A DNA stretch of 41,588 nucleotides. It comes from Chryseobacterium gleum (GTDB lineage: Bacteria > Bacteroidota > Bacteroidia > UBA10329). Shown here in pieces: positions 32,747 through 41,588 of the stretch. The stretch spans positions 1 through 41,588 of the forward strand of contig CAMDOM010000028.1 in NCBI GenBank assembly GCA_945903645.1. Direction: 5' to 3'. The notes below the pieces were generated by a model. That model was not told the origin of the DNA and did not search any database. It was given only the letters and a program-made list of their open reading frames with translations. Made by a program: the position numbers and the translations under genes. Every line of letters starts with the position of its first letter. Positions within the stretch are counted from its first letter, which is position 1.

Positions 32747-33490
32747 ATGAATGAGATTTTGCTCAGTTGTTATTTAAAGCCATTGACTGCGCGGTTGCAT
32801 AGTGTAATTCAGATTGGGATTCTAGCTTTGCTAGTCTCTTCAATTGTTTCTTGTGGTAACAGTGAGAATCTTACGAAGCCCGAGGCCATTAAGGAAGGGG
32901 TAATCATCTATGAATTGACCTATCCTCAGTTCAAGGAAGACAACATTTTCACTTCCATGTTTCCGAACGAAATGGCGTTTAAGTTCAAGGACAATAACAC
33001 CAAAAGCGAGTTAAAAACATCAATGGCTGTGTTTAGCACTGCATTATTGGCAGAGAAAAATAAAAAAACACTAACCCATTTGGTTCGTATTGCCAGCAAA
33101 TATTCTGGGTTGGTTATGGACAGCACTCAAATTGTTCAGGAGTACGGTAGAATGCCGGATGGCATGGTGATTACCCCCACAAGCAAAACCAAAACCATTG
33201 CAGGATACGTCTGCAAAAACGCTTTGATTACGTTTTCCAATGATTCCACCAAAAATTTTGATGTGTATTACACCGATGAAATTGGCATAGAAGACCCGAA
33301 TTGGTGTACTCCATATCACAAAATAAAAGGTGTATTAATGGAGGCTACAGTGAACAAGTTTAACATCGATATGCACATGGTGGCAAAGAGTGTTACTGCC
33401 CAGAAATTCGAGGACTCTGAATTTCAAATCAGTCAAAAATTCCAGCCAATTACCGTGGAGGAAATGGCAGATATTTTCCAGAGTTTCTAA
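32747..33490 (+). CDS. Putative lipoprotein of unknown function
   Basis: The 247-aa protein starts with a 35-residue signal sequence ending in a lipobox-like IVSC (SSIVSCGNS), so the mature protein should be lipid-anchored at that Cys. The mature part opens GVIIYELTYP and contains FPNEMAFKFKDNNTKSELK and TKTIAGYVCKNALITF. This pattern recalls the GLPGLI/DUF4412-like periplasmic beta proteins of Bacteroidota. No catalytic motif was found. The gene precedes ftsK by 154 bases and has its own promoter-like element. It may be envelope-associated. Confidence 0.65.
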   Translation: MNEILLSCYLKPLTARLHSVIQIGILALLVSSIVSCGNSENLTKPEAIKEGVIIYELTYPQFKEDNIFTSMFPNEMAFKFKDNNTKSELKTSMAVFSTALLAEKNKKTLTHLVRIASKYSGLVMDSTQIVQEYGRMPDGMVITPTSKTKTIAGYVCKNALITFSNDSTKNFDVYYTDEIGIEDPNWCTPYHKIKGVLMEATVNKFNIDMHMVAKSVTAQKFEDSEFQISQKFQPITVEEMADIFQSF

Positions 33491-33597
33491 GTCAAACGGT
33501 TATAATTTTCTCGTTTTCAGTAGTTTGTATTTCCATTTTTTAATTAAAAAATGGAAAACGGTTAGCTCAGCACTGCGGTTAATAAGCCCAATCCTAA

Positions 33598-33630
33598 TTG
33601 GGATGGATGTCATCGAATTTTCTACTTTTG
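33598..33630 (+). promoter_or_regulatory. Promoter of ftsK-lolA
   Basis: TTG (33598-33600) and TACTTTTG (33623-33630, exact TAnnTTTG) are separated by 22 bases. The -7 element ends 15 bases before the ATG at 33645, the same distance as at the pseudouridine synthase gene. Confidence 0.52.
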
Positions 33631-33644
33631 AAAACCCCCGAAAG

Positions 33645-36140
33645 ATGGCTGAGCAGAAAGAAAAAACCAAAGAAAAAAAGCCATCTAGTGAACCTAGTAA
33701 GGGTTCTTCTCCATCAACACCCAAAGCATCTTCAGACGGTGACCTAAAGAAAAGCACTGTTCTTGGGCTTTTTCTGGTTCTTGCTTCCGTTTTTCTTGCA
33801 CTCTCGTTCACTTCCTATTTGATTGACGGTTTTTCTGACCAAAGTCAATTGGCCAATTTGCAATTGACAAATCCTGAGGAGAAAGTGAACAATTGGATGG
33901 GAAAGATTGGCGCATGGGTTGCGGACCAAATGATGTACAACGGCTTTGGAGTGGCCGCTTTCGCATTTCCATTTCTCCTGTTTGTCGTTTCCATGCGTGT
34001 ACTGTTGCGCAAATCAGTTATTTCCATTTGGAAAGCGGCATTACACTGTATCTTTTTCCTGTATGTATTGCCACTTACAATGGGATTTGTGTCCGCAGCA
34101 AACCCAATGTTGAGCGGTGCTTTAGGATTTCAATACAACCGCTGGGCAACTTCACTTTTGGGAAGCGCTGGTACTGGAATGATGCTATTGTTTGCATTTC
34201 TGGCATACGCGGCAATCGTGTTTCATTTCTCAATTGAGTCTATTAAACCATTGTTGCGCTACTTATTTAAATCTTCGCCCAAGCCGATTGTACCTGCAAG
34301 TGCTGCAGCCGCAGCAGGATTAGCTGCATCTGCTGCCCAAGCAAAGGATGCCAATGTTGATCCATTTCTTCCCGTACCCGATGTTACCATCAAAACCAAT
34401 GACCTCGATTTGACCACGGTGGCCGAAAAAGAGGACGACTTTGAAGATTTTGAAGAAAGCGAATTAGAAATTGAGGTGAATGAACCCGAACGTACAGTGA
34501 TTCCAGAAGTTCAATTTGGACCAGTTGCAGGTCTAAATTCTGATGGAGAACCCATTGCCTTTGAAATTCAAACCATTACCTCGTTTACGGAAGAATTGGT
34601 GGAAGATGGCCAAGGAGATGGCCCTGGAGAATATGACCCAACACTTGATTTGAGCCATTACCGCATTCCGCCTCTCGATTTGCTAGAAATGTATGGGGAA
34701 GGTGGTGAGATTAAGGTAGATAAAGATGAATTGGAGTCGAATAAGAATCGCATCGTTTCTACCTTAAAGAATTACAATATTGATATTGAACGCATTAAAG
34801 CAACCATTGGTCCAACGGTAACACTTTATGAGATTGTACCTGCTCCTGGAGTGCGTATTTCCAAGATTAAAAATTTGGAAGATGATATTGCCTTGAGCCT
34901 TTCAGCACTTGGCATTCGCATTATTGCACCAATTCCAGGCAAAGGCACTATTGGCATAGAGGTGCCAAACTTGAAGCCAGATACGGTTGCAATGCGCACT
35001 GTACTAAGTTCTGAGAAATTTCAACATGCTAAGATGGAATTACCCATTGCTTTGGGAAAAACCATTAGTAACGAAACCTACGTAACTGACCTTACCAAAA
35101 TGCCCCACTTGTTGATGGCGGGTGCAACTGGTCAAGGAAAATCTGTTGGTTTAAACTGCATTCTAGCCTCCATACTTTACAAAAAACATCCCGCTCAGGT
35201 GAAGTTTGTTTTGGTGGATCCGAAAAAAGTTGAACTCACCTTATTCAACAAAATTGAACGCCATTTTTTGGCGAAGCTTCCAAACGAAGAAGAAGCCATC
35301 ATAACTGACACACAAAAAGTGGTTTATACCCTCAATTCATTGTGCATTGAGATGGATAACCGTTATGATTTGCTAAAGGAAGCCCAGTGTAGAAACCTAA
35401 AAGAATACAACGCTAAGTTTGTGGCACGCAGGCTAAATCCAAAGGATGGGCACAAGTTTCTTCCCTATATCGTATTGGTGGTTGACGAATTTGCCGATTT
35501 GATAATGACGGCTGGCAAAGAGGTGGAAACACCAATTGCTCGTCTCGCACAGTTGGCAAGGGCTATCGGAATCCACTTAATCATTGCAACACAGCGCCCT
35601 TCAGTAAACATTATAACTGGAACTATAAAAGCCAATTTCCCAGCGCGAATTGCTTTTCGGGTAACGTCAAAAATCGATTCGCGCACTATTCTCGATTCTG
35701 GTGGAGCTGAGCAACTTATTGGTCGTGGAGATATGTTGATGTCTACTGGAAACGACCTAATCCGTTTGCAATGCGCGTTTGTTGATACGCCTGAAATTGA
35801 AGCAGTTGTAGATTATATCGGCAATCAACAAGCATATCCTACCGCTTTTGAACTGCCCGAATATGATGCAGGCGAAGGAAATACTCCCGAAGCTGGAGCC
35901 GTGGACTTGGACAACAGAGACGCCATGTTTACCGAATCGGCTCGCATAGTAGTGCAGCATCAACAAGGCTCGGCCTCGCTTTTGCAGCGAAGGCTTAAAC
36001 TAGGCTACAATCGCGCTGGACGTATAATAGACCAGTTGGAGGCCGCTGGTATCATTGGCCCATTTGAAGGCAGCAAAGCCCGTCAAGTTCTCATTACCGA
36101 TGAAGCATCTCTGGAACGGATATTGCAAAGCCTGAATTAA
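33645..36140 (+). CDS. ftsK: FtsK/SpoIIIE-type DNA translocase
   Basis: FtsK pumps DNA at the division septum and resolves chromosome dimers with XerCD. The 831-aa protein has a short Lys/Ser-rich N-terminus, then four likely membrane helices. A linker containing a Glu/Asp-rich stretch (KEDDFEDFEESELEIE) follows, then the motor: Walker A GATGQGKS (493-500), Walker B VVDEFADL (D614) and ATQRPS. The C-terminal gamma domain (DAMFTESARIVVQHQQGSASLLQRRL, then QLEAAGIIGP) recognises KOPS-like sites. A longer open frame from 33390 overlaps the lipoprotein gene and contains the promoter, so ATG at 33645 was chosen. LolA follows after 35 bases, as in many Bacteroidota. Confidence 0.95.
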   Translation: MAEQKEKTKEKKPSSEPSKGSSPSTPKASSDGDLKKSTVLGLFLVLASVFLALSFTSYLIDGFSDQSQLANLQLTNPEEKVNNWMGKIGAWVADQMMYNGFGVAAFAFPFLLFVVSMRVLLRKSVISIWKAALHCIFFLYVLPLTMGFVSAANPMLSGALGFQYNRWATSLLGSAGTGMMLLFAFLAYAAIVFHFSIESIKPLLRYLFKSSPKPIVPASAAAAAGLAASAAQAKDANVDPFLPVPDVTIKTNDLDLTTVAEKEDDFEDFEESELEIEVNEPERTVIPEVQFGPVAGLNSDGEPIAFEIQTITSFTEELVEDGQGDGPGEYDPTLDLSHYRIPPLDLLEMYGEGGEIKVDKDELESNKNRIVSTLKNYNIDIERIKATIGPTVTLYEIVPAPGVRISKIKNLEDDIALSLSALGIRIIAPIPGKGTIGIEVPNLKPDTVAMRTVLSSEKFQHAKMELPIALGKTISNETYVTDLTKMPHLLMAGATGQGKSVGLNCILASILYKKHPAQVKFVLVDPKKVELTLFNKIERHFLAKLPNEEEAIITDTQKVVYTLNSLCIEMDNRYDLLKEAQCRNLKEYNAKFVARRLNPKDGHKFLPYIVLVVDEFADLIMTAGKEVETPIARLAQLARAIGIHLIIATQRPSVNIITGTIKANFPARIAFRVTSKIDSRTILDSGGAEQLIGRGDMLMSTGNDLIRLQCAFVDTPEIEAVVDYIGNQQAYPTAFELPEYDAGEGNTPEAGAVDLDNRDAMFTESARIVVQHQQGSASLLQRRLKLGYNRAGRIIDQLEAAGIIGPFEGSKARQVLITDEASLERILQSLN

Positions 36141-36175
36141 GAATTCAATCCAGTTAACATTCGGAAATCCACATT

Positions 36176-36820
36176 TTGAAACAACTTCTTCTCCTTCTCA
36201 TTCTGCCAAATTCGCTACTTTTTGCGCAGCCAGACGAAAAAGCAACAGCTATTTTAGCCAAAGTAAGTACTATAAATAAAGCCTATTCAAACATTGATGT
36301 TGCTTTCGATTACACCCTAAAAAATCCTGCTGCCAAGGTTAATGATAAGCGCGAGGGTAGTCTTTTGTTATCGGGGCAACAGTTTCACTTGGTGCTAATG
36401 GGGCAAAAAATTACCAGCGATGGCAAAATCGTTTGGTATGACATGGGCGAGGAAGTGCAGATTAAAACGATTGCAGAATTTATGGAGGAAACGGACTTGG
36501 ATCCTCGAAACATATTTACCCAATACACCAAAGGATTCAAAACGAAATACAAGGGCGAAAAAAAGGTGGGCGGGAAAGATGTTCACGTAATAGACCTCTA
36601 CCCCGAAATTCCTGGCAAAAAACCGTATTCACGTATTGAACTAAGTATTGATAAAGCCACGAATCACATTGTGGCTAGCACCACGTTTGGCAAGGATGGA
36701 ACCAACTATACATTGATGGTAAAAGCCATGAAAACAAACACTGCGATTTCCGCTGGACAGTTTATTTTCGACAAGAAAAAATTTGAGGCTAAAGGTTACG
36801 ATATAGTGGATTTCCGGTAA
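36176..36820 (+). CDS. lolA: LolA-like outer-membrane lipoprotein carrier protein
   Basis: LolA carries lipoproteins across the periplasm. The 214-aa protein has a signal peptide (MKQLLLLLILPNSLLFAQ) and the family features AILAKVSTINKAYSNIDVAFDYTL, KREGSLLLSGQQFHLVL, SDGKIVWYDMGEEVQI, and GKKPYSRIELSIDKATNHIVAS. The start is a TTG at 36176, and no ATG or GTG is suitably placed before the signal peptide. It follows ftsK after 35 bases with no promoter seen, so it is co-transcribed. LolB is often absent in Bacteroidota. The call is a family assignment. Confidence 0.82.
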   Translation: MKQLLLLLILPNSLLFAQPDEKATAILAKVSTINKAYSNIDVAFDYTLKNPAAKVNDKREGSLLLSGQQFHLVLMGQKITSDGKIVWYDMGEEVQIKTIAEFMEETDLDPRNIFTQYTKGFKTKYKGEKKVGGKDVHVIDLYPEIPGKKPYSRIELSIDKATNHIVASTTFGKDGTNYTLMVKAMKTNTAISAGQFIFDKKKFEAKGYDIVDFR

Positions 36821-39800
36821 TTACCGAAGCAAATTCACATGGCCCATGTGGGTGCTTTCCTCGCCCTTTGCATTTAGAATAGTGATAGTGTAGACATACG
36901 TTCCCGTTGGCAATTCTTTGCCTTCAAAGGAACCATCCCAACCTAGACTGATGTTTGCAGTTTGAAAAATCAACTTCCCCCAACGGTCGTAAATGGACAT
37001 GTCAAATTGCTCAATACCAACTCCTTTGGCTGAAAATGAATCGTTTCTTCGATTGCCGTTTGGCGTGAAACTATTGGGAATATAGATGAACGTTTCTGGG
37101 TCGATGGTAACGGTTTGCGTATCAGTGCTGGAGCAAATGCCGTTGATAGCGGTTAGGATAACTTCATAATCGCCTTCCAGTCCATAGCTATGCATTGGGT
37201 TGGTTGTGTTGCCCGTGGCGTCATCTCCAAAACTCCATAAAAACTGCAAAGCGTCTGTTGAGGTATTATTAAAAAAGATGCGCGGATCTAACATGGATAC
37301 ATCCGTTGGTTTAAAAGTGAAATTTGCTGTTGGGGTTCGAAACACCTCCATTAAATCGGCTAAAATCACCGTATCAGAACAAGTGCTTCCCGCGGTAGTC
37401 GCAATAAGTGAAACATCAAACACGCCATTCTCGGTGTAGGAATGTGTGGGAGATTCTAAACTCGAAACTACACTATCACCAAAATTCCATTCATAACTTC
37501 CGATGGTATAGCCTACAGGAATTGTTGTTGTGTTGAGAAAATCTACTTCAAATGGTGTGCAAACCTGAGTTTCTCCGAACGTAAATTGAGTTTGTGGATA
37601 GGGATAAACGTTTACGATTGTAGTTCCAACACCAACACAACCACTATCCGAAACGGCAGTAAGCTGAACAGCGTATTCACCATGATTGGAGTAATTGTAT
37701 TGCTGATTCACCCCAGTGGCTTGCTGTCCATTACCAAACTGCCATGTGTATGATGAGATAGCACCACCATTAAGTGTGGTTCCATTGGAAAACAATACTG
37801 GCGTGCCGAAACAAACGTCATCTCCACTGATTGAGACCTCTGGAGTTGAATTTACATACACCTGTAGCTGGGTTGTATCTCTGCAGCCTTCATCACTTTG
37901 CGCAATCAATTGAACGGTGAAATAACCATCGCCCGTAAATAAATGAACTGGATTTTGCGTGTATTCCAGTGACGCTCCATCACCAAAATTCCATTCCCAT
38001 CCACTTATTGTTCCAGTTTGAACGTTAGACAAATCCGTGAATCCAGTGTTCTCACCATAGCAAACAGGAGTGCTCCAAAAATTGGCGGCAGGATTATCGT
38101 GAATTGTTAATGATTGAGTGAGCGTATCAAAACACTGATCTGCGGTTCCTACAACAAGCGAAATAGTATAAACACCAAAAGATGCATAGTTTATTTGTGG
38201 TTCGAACGAGGTGCTCGTTGGGCCAGAAAGTGCTGCGCCAAAGGCCCAGTTGTACGTTGTAATCGGACCTGAACTTGAATTCTGAAAAGCAATTGTTTCG
38301 TTCTCACAAAAATCGACTCCTCCAAGAATTGTGAAATCCGAAGTTGGCCCATCAATAACCTCTGCCGAGCCTGTGGTGGCATCGCTGCAACCATTATTGC
38401 TAATCACGTCAAGAGTTACAGTGTAGACTCCAAGTCCGGGATAGACATGCGCTGGAGTAGCTCCTGTGCCAGTGGTTCCATCACCAAAATCCCAATTGTA
38501 TATTGCCACATCTCCAGACGAAGTGCTGTTGAATTGCACAGGATTGCCTTCGCACACCTGAGTTGGAACGGCAAAAGATGCAAGCGGAATCACATCTACA
38601 TCCACCACCAAACTATCAATGCTTTGGCAATTGTTTCCATCTGTAAGCGTTACATAATACGTGGTTGTAATGTTAGGCGAAGTGGTTGGATTGAGAATGG
38701 AAGTGTTGCTAATGGCCGAAAGTGCACTCCATTGAATAACTCCCACTCCAGTAGCATTCAGTTGCACAGGGTCGCCTTGACAGATATTTTGATTAGGACC
38801 AGCATCCAATAACGGTAACGGAAGAACGTCAACTTCAACTTGATCTGTTGATGTGCAATTATTAGCGTCAGTAACGGTTACGGTATAAACAGTGGCCACA
38901 ACTGGCGTGGCAATTGGGTTTGCTACTGTGGCATTTCCCAATGAAACGGCTGGCGTCCATGAATACACCATGCCACCTGATGCTTGCAGTTGAACTGGGG
39001 CACCTGCACAGCTTACTTCATCAGCCCCTGCATTAGCTGTTGGAAGTTGATATCGGGTGACTAAGATGTTATCAGATGCTGCACACCCTGTACTATTGGT
39101 GAAAGTGAGCGTGTAAGTTGCAGTGGCTGTTGGTGTAACTATTGGACTAGCAATAGTTGTGCTATTCAAACCAGTGGCAGGCGACCAAGCGTAAGTGCCT
39201 GCTCCAAGCGCATTTGGAAAATTTAGCTGCGCTGACAATCCAGCACAAACTCCAATATCTGCTCCCAAATTAACCACTGGAAGAGGCGCAATTGTAATGG
39301 GGATAATTGTATCCTCGGTGCATCCTTCCGTGGTAATGGTCATGCTGACATTGTATGTACCTCCTGCAGCATAGGTATGATTGATGGGAGCACCATTTGA
39401 AGTTTGCCCATCTCCAAAATTCCAAACATAACTACTTATGTTTCCTGACGAGGTAAGTGATGTATTTTGAAAACTGACTGGCGAGCCAGCGCAATTGTTG
39501 TTCGCACTGGTGGTGGTATAGATTGGCAAAATGGAATTGCAAAAGCGCTGGTAGGCACTGATACTGCCCGTTCCAGCCGTCCAGCCCCAATACACCATAG
39601 AGTTTCCTCCAAAAATGGTATTGATAATGTTGCCGTTATAGCTTAATCGAAAAACTCCATCGAAGAAAATAGCCAGTGTTTGAAGTGCTGGATCCCAGAC
39701 AAACTGGATTGTGTGGTATTGGCAGTTTTTTGTTGTTGCTTGAGAAGGAATAGCAGCTACTGGACCAGCCAAATTATTTGCTGAAGCATGGTCAGTACTT

Positions 39801-40204
39801 CCATTTTGCATGATTGCAATGTGGTCATACTGAGGGTCGGTCATAGTAGCATCATTCACCCAAGTATCAACCTCAATGGCTAAGGATGGGCTAATGCCGC
39901 CATAGCCAAGAGAACTGGAAATACCTCCCTGGCTAACATTTAGAGGTTGGAGCACAAACGCCATTCCGTCAGCATCCCAATAATCGCAACCCGTAAAAAT
40001 TTCAAAATTGTAGTTAAAAGGATTGTTCAGATTGATTTGGTTCACATTCCAAACTGAGCCTCCAGCATACTGAACATCTGGCGTAAGCTGATAGCAATTG
40101 CAGGAAATCTGGCTTGCATCTCCATTGATTTGATATTGCCCAAACGACAGTTTACTTACGAATAGAAAAAATACGAAAAACCCGCGAAAGTAGATTCGAT
40201 TCAT
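36821..40204 (-). CDS. L-type lectin / PKD-repeat surface protein with T9SS type B sorting domain
   Basis: The 1127-aa protein starts with a signal peptide (FFVFFLFVSKLSFGQ). An L-type (legume-like) lectin domain follows over roughly residues 25-230 (DYWDADGMAFVLQP, PSLAIEVDTW, QYDHIAIMQNG). Next come seven PKD signatures such as YVWNFGDG, YNWDFGDG, WEWNFGDG, YEWNFGDS and FLWSFGDD. Three tandem repeats of the type LPxxxxGxxxxxCxGxxxQL sit between the first and second PKD signatures. The end is a T9SS type B (gliding-motility-associated) C-terminal domain (IYIPNSFTPNG, DRWGKLIFQ, GTYVYTITI). ATG at 40204 was chosen to place the signal peptide first. It is a predicted large, surface-exported adhesin. 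Sugar binding is plausible and the ligand unknown. Confidence 0.88.
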   Translation of the reverse strand: MNRIYFRGFFVFFLFVSKLSFGQYQINGDASQISCNCYQLTPDVQYAGGSVWNVNQINLNNPFNYNFEIFTGCDYWDADGMAFVLQPLNVSQGGISSSLGYGGISPSLAIEVDTWVNDATMTDPQYDHIAIMQNGSTDHASANNLAGPVAAIPSQATTKNCQYHTIQFVWDPALQTLAIFFDGVFRLSYNGNIINTIFGGNSMVYWGWTAGTGSISAYQRFCNSILPIYTTTSANNNCAGSPVSFQNTSLTSSGNISSYVWNFGDGQTSNGAPINHTYAAGGTYNVSMTITTEGCTEDTIIPITIAPLPVVNLGADIGVCAGLSAQLNFPNALGAGTYAWSPATGLNSTTIASPIVTPTATATYTLTFTNSTGCAASDNILVTRYQLPTANAGADEVSCAGAPVQLQASGGMVYSWTPAVSLGNATVANPIATPVVATVYTVTVTDANNCTSTDQVEVDVLPLPLLDAGPNQNICQGDPVQLNATGVGVIQWSALSAISNTSILNPTTSPNITTTYYVTLTDGNNCQSIDSLVVDVDVIPLASFAVPTQVCEGNPVQFNSTSSGDVAIYNWDFGDGTTGTGATPAHVYPGLGVYTVTLDVISNNGCSDATTGSAEVIDGPTSDFTILGGVDFCENETIAFQNSSSGPITTYNWAFGAALSGPTSTSFEPQINYASFGVYTISLVVGTADQCFDTLTQSLTIHDNPAANFWSTPVCYGENTGFTDLSNVQTGTISGWEWNFGDGASLEYTQNPVHLFTGDGYFTVQLIAQSDEGCRDTTQLQVYVNSTPEVSISGDDVCFGTPVLFSNGTTLNGGAISSYTWQFGNGQQATGVNQQYNYSNHGEYAVQLTAVSDSGCVGVGTTIVNVYPYPQTQFTFGETQVCTPFEVDFLNTTTIPVGYTIGSYEWNFGDSVVSSLESPTHSYTENGVFDVSLIATTAGSTCSDTVILADLMEVFRTPTANFTFKPTDVSMLDPRIFFNNTSTDALQFLWSFGDDATGNTTNPMHSYGLEGDYEVILTAINGICSSTDTQTVTIDPETFIYIPNSFTPNGNRRNDSFSAKGVGIEQFDMSIYDRWGKLIFQTANISLGWDGSFEGKELPTGTYVYTITILNAKGEESTHMGHVNLLR

Positions 40205-40256
40205 TCTAAATGCAATGCTACTTCTTAGGTTTTGTGCAATCATAAATCAGCGATTC

Positions 40257-41588
40257 TCACCGCATCAGATTCACATGACCCACATATTCGTATGGGTTGC
40301 CTTTCACGTCTATAATTTTGAACATATAGGTGTAAACCCCTTGCTGAACTGGATGCCCGTTTTTCGTGCCGTCCCAATGCAAATCCATGGCACCTGATTC
40401 AAATACCTGTGAGCCCCATCGGTCGAATATAACCATCGCGTAGCCAATTACTCCTACTCCTGTGCCATAAAATGTTTCGTTGCGACCTTCGTTGTTGGGT
40501 GTAAATGTATTTGGGATGTAGAAATAAAACTCCGGGTCTACGATAACGGTAAACTCTGCTGTGTCCAAACAGCCATATTGGGTGGCTACATATTGCGTTA
40601 TAGTGAAAGTGCCAGTATCGCTATACGTGTGCTGTGGATTTTGCGCTATTGCTGTGGAGCCATCTCCAAAATCGTAATTCCAGATTGATACATTACTACT
40701 GCTTAGGTCGGTAACTTGCATTCGTGCAAAAAGTAATTCCGCCCGCTTTGGATCTACATCAAACCAAGCCTGTGGTCGCGGATATTCGGTCATATAGTTG
40801 GTGTATGTGGCAGATGAAACGCATCCATTGCCCGATGTTACTGTAAGTGTAACCGTAAATACGCCTTCTTCAAGTGGGCCTAATGTATCTGTTAGATACG
40901 TGTGTACCGGAAATTGTGCTGAAACCAACTCCGAGCTATCTCCAAAATTCCACTCCCATCTACTCAAATTGTAGGGTGATGGAATGGTGGTTTCATCCAA
41001 AAACTGAGCTCTAAAGGGTTGACATCCGCGTGTTGTGTCTGCTGAAAATGCAACTCTCGGAAGTGGATATATTTCCACCTGATGCGTGACTGTATCAGCG
41101 CATCCATGATTGGTCATTACTGCTAGCATTGCATCATATATTCCTTCGTTGGCATACAAATGTGTTGGATTAGGAATGGCAGTAGTGTTGCCATCGCCAA
41201 AGTTCCATGTCCAAAACTCTAATGTGTCTAGCGGATAATTATCTAACGTGCTTAGGTCTGTGAAAAAAGTACTGTCTTCATGGCAATTGGCAATCGCATC
41301 ATCAAAAATTGCCCTCGGCTTAGGGTGTACTCGTGCTGGTCCAATTGTCGTGTCGTATACACAGCCGTTTTCGCTAGTCACAGTGAGCGTTACAGTGTAA
41401 TCGCCCCATTGGCCATAATTGTGCAACGGGTTTTGAGTTGCATCAACCCCAGCATCGCCAAATCTCCAATCCCAATTGGTTATTTGATCAGTGCCCAATA
41501 TGCTGCTCAAATCTGTAAACGTTGTAGGCAATGGAAAACAAGCCGTGTCAAACGTGAAATCGGCCAACGGAACTGCGAATACTTCCAA
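40257..41588 (-). CDS. PKD-repeat surface protein with T9SS type B sorting domain (partial, N-terminus outside window)
   Basis: The frame runs open to the right edge, so the N-terminus is missing. The visible 443 residues contain four PKD signatures (WDWRFGDA, WTWNFGDG, WEWNFGDS, WNYDFGDG) and the type B C-terminal domain (FYIPNTFTPNN, DRWGSQVFESG, GVYTYMFKI, YVGHVNLMR). This C-terminus is clearly related to that of the next gene downstream, separated by 53 bases on the same strand, so the two are probably recent or ancient duplicates and may be co-transcribed. It is a predicted cell-surface protein. An adhesin role is inferred from domain type only. Confidence 0.85.
   Translation of the reverse strand: MEVFAVPLADFTFDTACFPLPTTFTDLSSILGTDQITNWDWRFGDAGVDATQNPLHNYGQWGDYTVTLTVTSENGCVYDTTIGPARVHPKPRAIFDDAIANCHEDSTFFTDLSTLDNYPLDTLEFWTWNFGDGNTTAIPNPTHLYANEGIYDAMLAVMTNHGCADTVTHQVEIYPLPRVAFSADTTRGCQPFRAQFLDETTIPSPYNLSRWEWNFGDSSELVSAQFPVHTYLTDTLGPLEEGVFTVTLTVTSGNGCVSSATYTNYMTEYPRPQAWFDVDPKRAELLFARMQVTDLSSSNVSIWNYDFGDGSTAIAQNPQHTYSDTGTFTITQYVATQYGCLDTAEFTVIVDPEFYFYIPNTFTPNNEGRNETFYGTGVGVIGYAMVIFDRWGSQVFESGAMDLHWDGTKNGHPVQQGVYTYMFKIIDVKGNPYEYVGHVNLMR

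Noticed and set aside
33390-33644. N-terminal extension of FtsK from 33390
   Set aside because: It overlaps the lipoprotein gene in another frame and contains the ftsK promoter element.
1-41588. CRISPR arrays, insertion sequences, rRNA genes
   Set aside because: No regularly spaced direct repeats, transposase-like frames or rRNA sequence were seen. The repetitive parts are coding PKD and Gly-rich regions.

Overview
The window looks like chromosomal DNA of a Bacteroidota bacterium, most likely Flavobacteriales-like. The evidence is type IX secretion (T9SS) C-terminal sorting domains on four proteins, PKD-repeat surface proteins, a PorP/SprF-type gene, almost no Shine-Dalgarno sequences, and repeated TAnnTTTG -7 promoter elements, several with a TTG about 18-23 bases upstream. 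GC content looks moderate. Genus and species cannot be told from this sequence.

Layout. 1-134: the tail of an unknown membrane-like protein. 135-774: a decayed stretch with a dispersed repeat and two gene remnants (a GIY-YIG nuclease C-terminus and an NADPH:FMN reductase C-terminus) that meet back to back at one junction. 775-5201 (+): the most interesting block. It holds an ECF sigma factor, a 91-aa single-pass membrane protein and a membrane-anchored His-rich CpxP/ZraP-like sensor, an arrangement like CnrH/CnrY/CnrX. They are followed by an MbnP-like copper protein, its di-heme MbnH/MauG-type partner, and a secreted YHYH-domain protein. 5229-8194 (-): an outer-membrane barrel-like protein and an M48 metalloprotease. 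8331-9329 (-): a PorP/SprF gene broken by one in-frame amber codon. 9411-12005 (-): a class II (B12-dependent) ribonucleotide reductase. 12279-14786 (-): a Gly-rich T9SS cargo protein. 14860-14931 (-): tRNA-Arg(CCU).

15054-23795 is mostly housekeeping: a GT39-type glycosyltransferase, MetG, an LD-carboxypeptidase, a DUF4412-like periplasmic protein, YraN, an RluB-type pseudouridine synthase, an SGNH-like membrane protein and a DUF2064 glycosyltransferase. 23973-29809 (+) is a co-directional run of a neutral ceramidase homologue, a D-threonine-aldolase/D-serine-dehydratase-like PLP enzyme, FabG and a VWA membrane protein. 29822-32564 holds a divergent pair, a nitronate-monooxygenase-like flavoenzyme and a long-chain acyl-CoA synthetase. 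32747-36820 (+) holds a lipoprotein, FtsK and LolA. 36821-41588 (-) holds two large PKD adhesin-like proteins with type B T9SS sorting domains; the second runs off the window.

How the genes work together. The best-supported functional unit is 775-5201, a proposed metal-sensing sigma/anti-sigma/sensor module driving a copper-binding MbnP/MbnH pair. FtsK-LolA and the ceramidase-PLP enzyme pair are likely co-transcribed units. No CRISPR array, insertion sequence, integrase or rRNA gene was seen.
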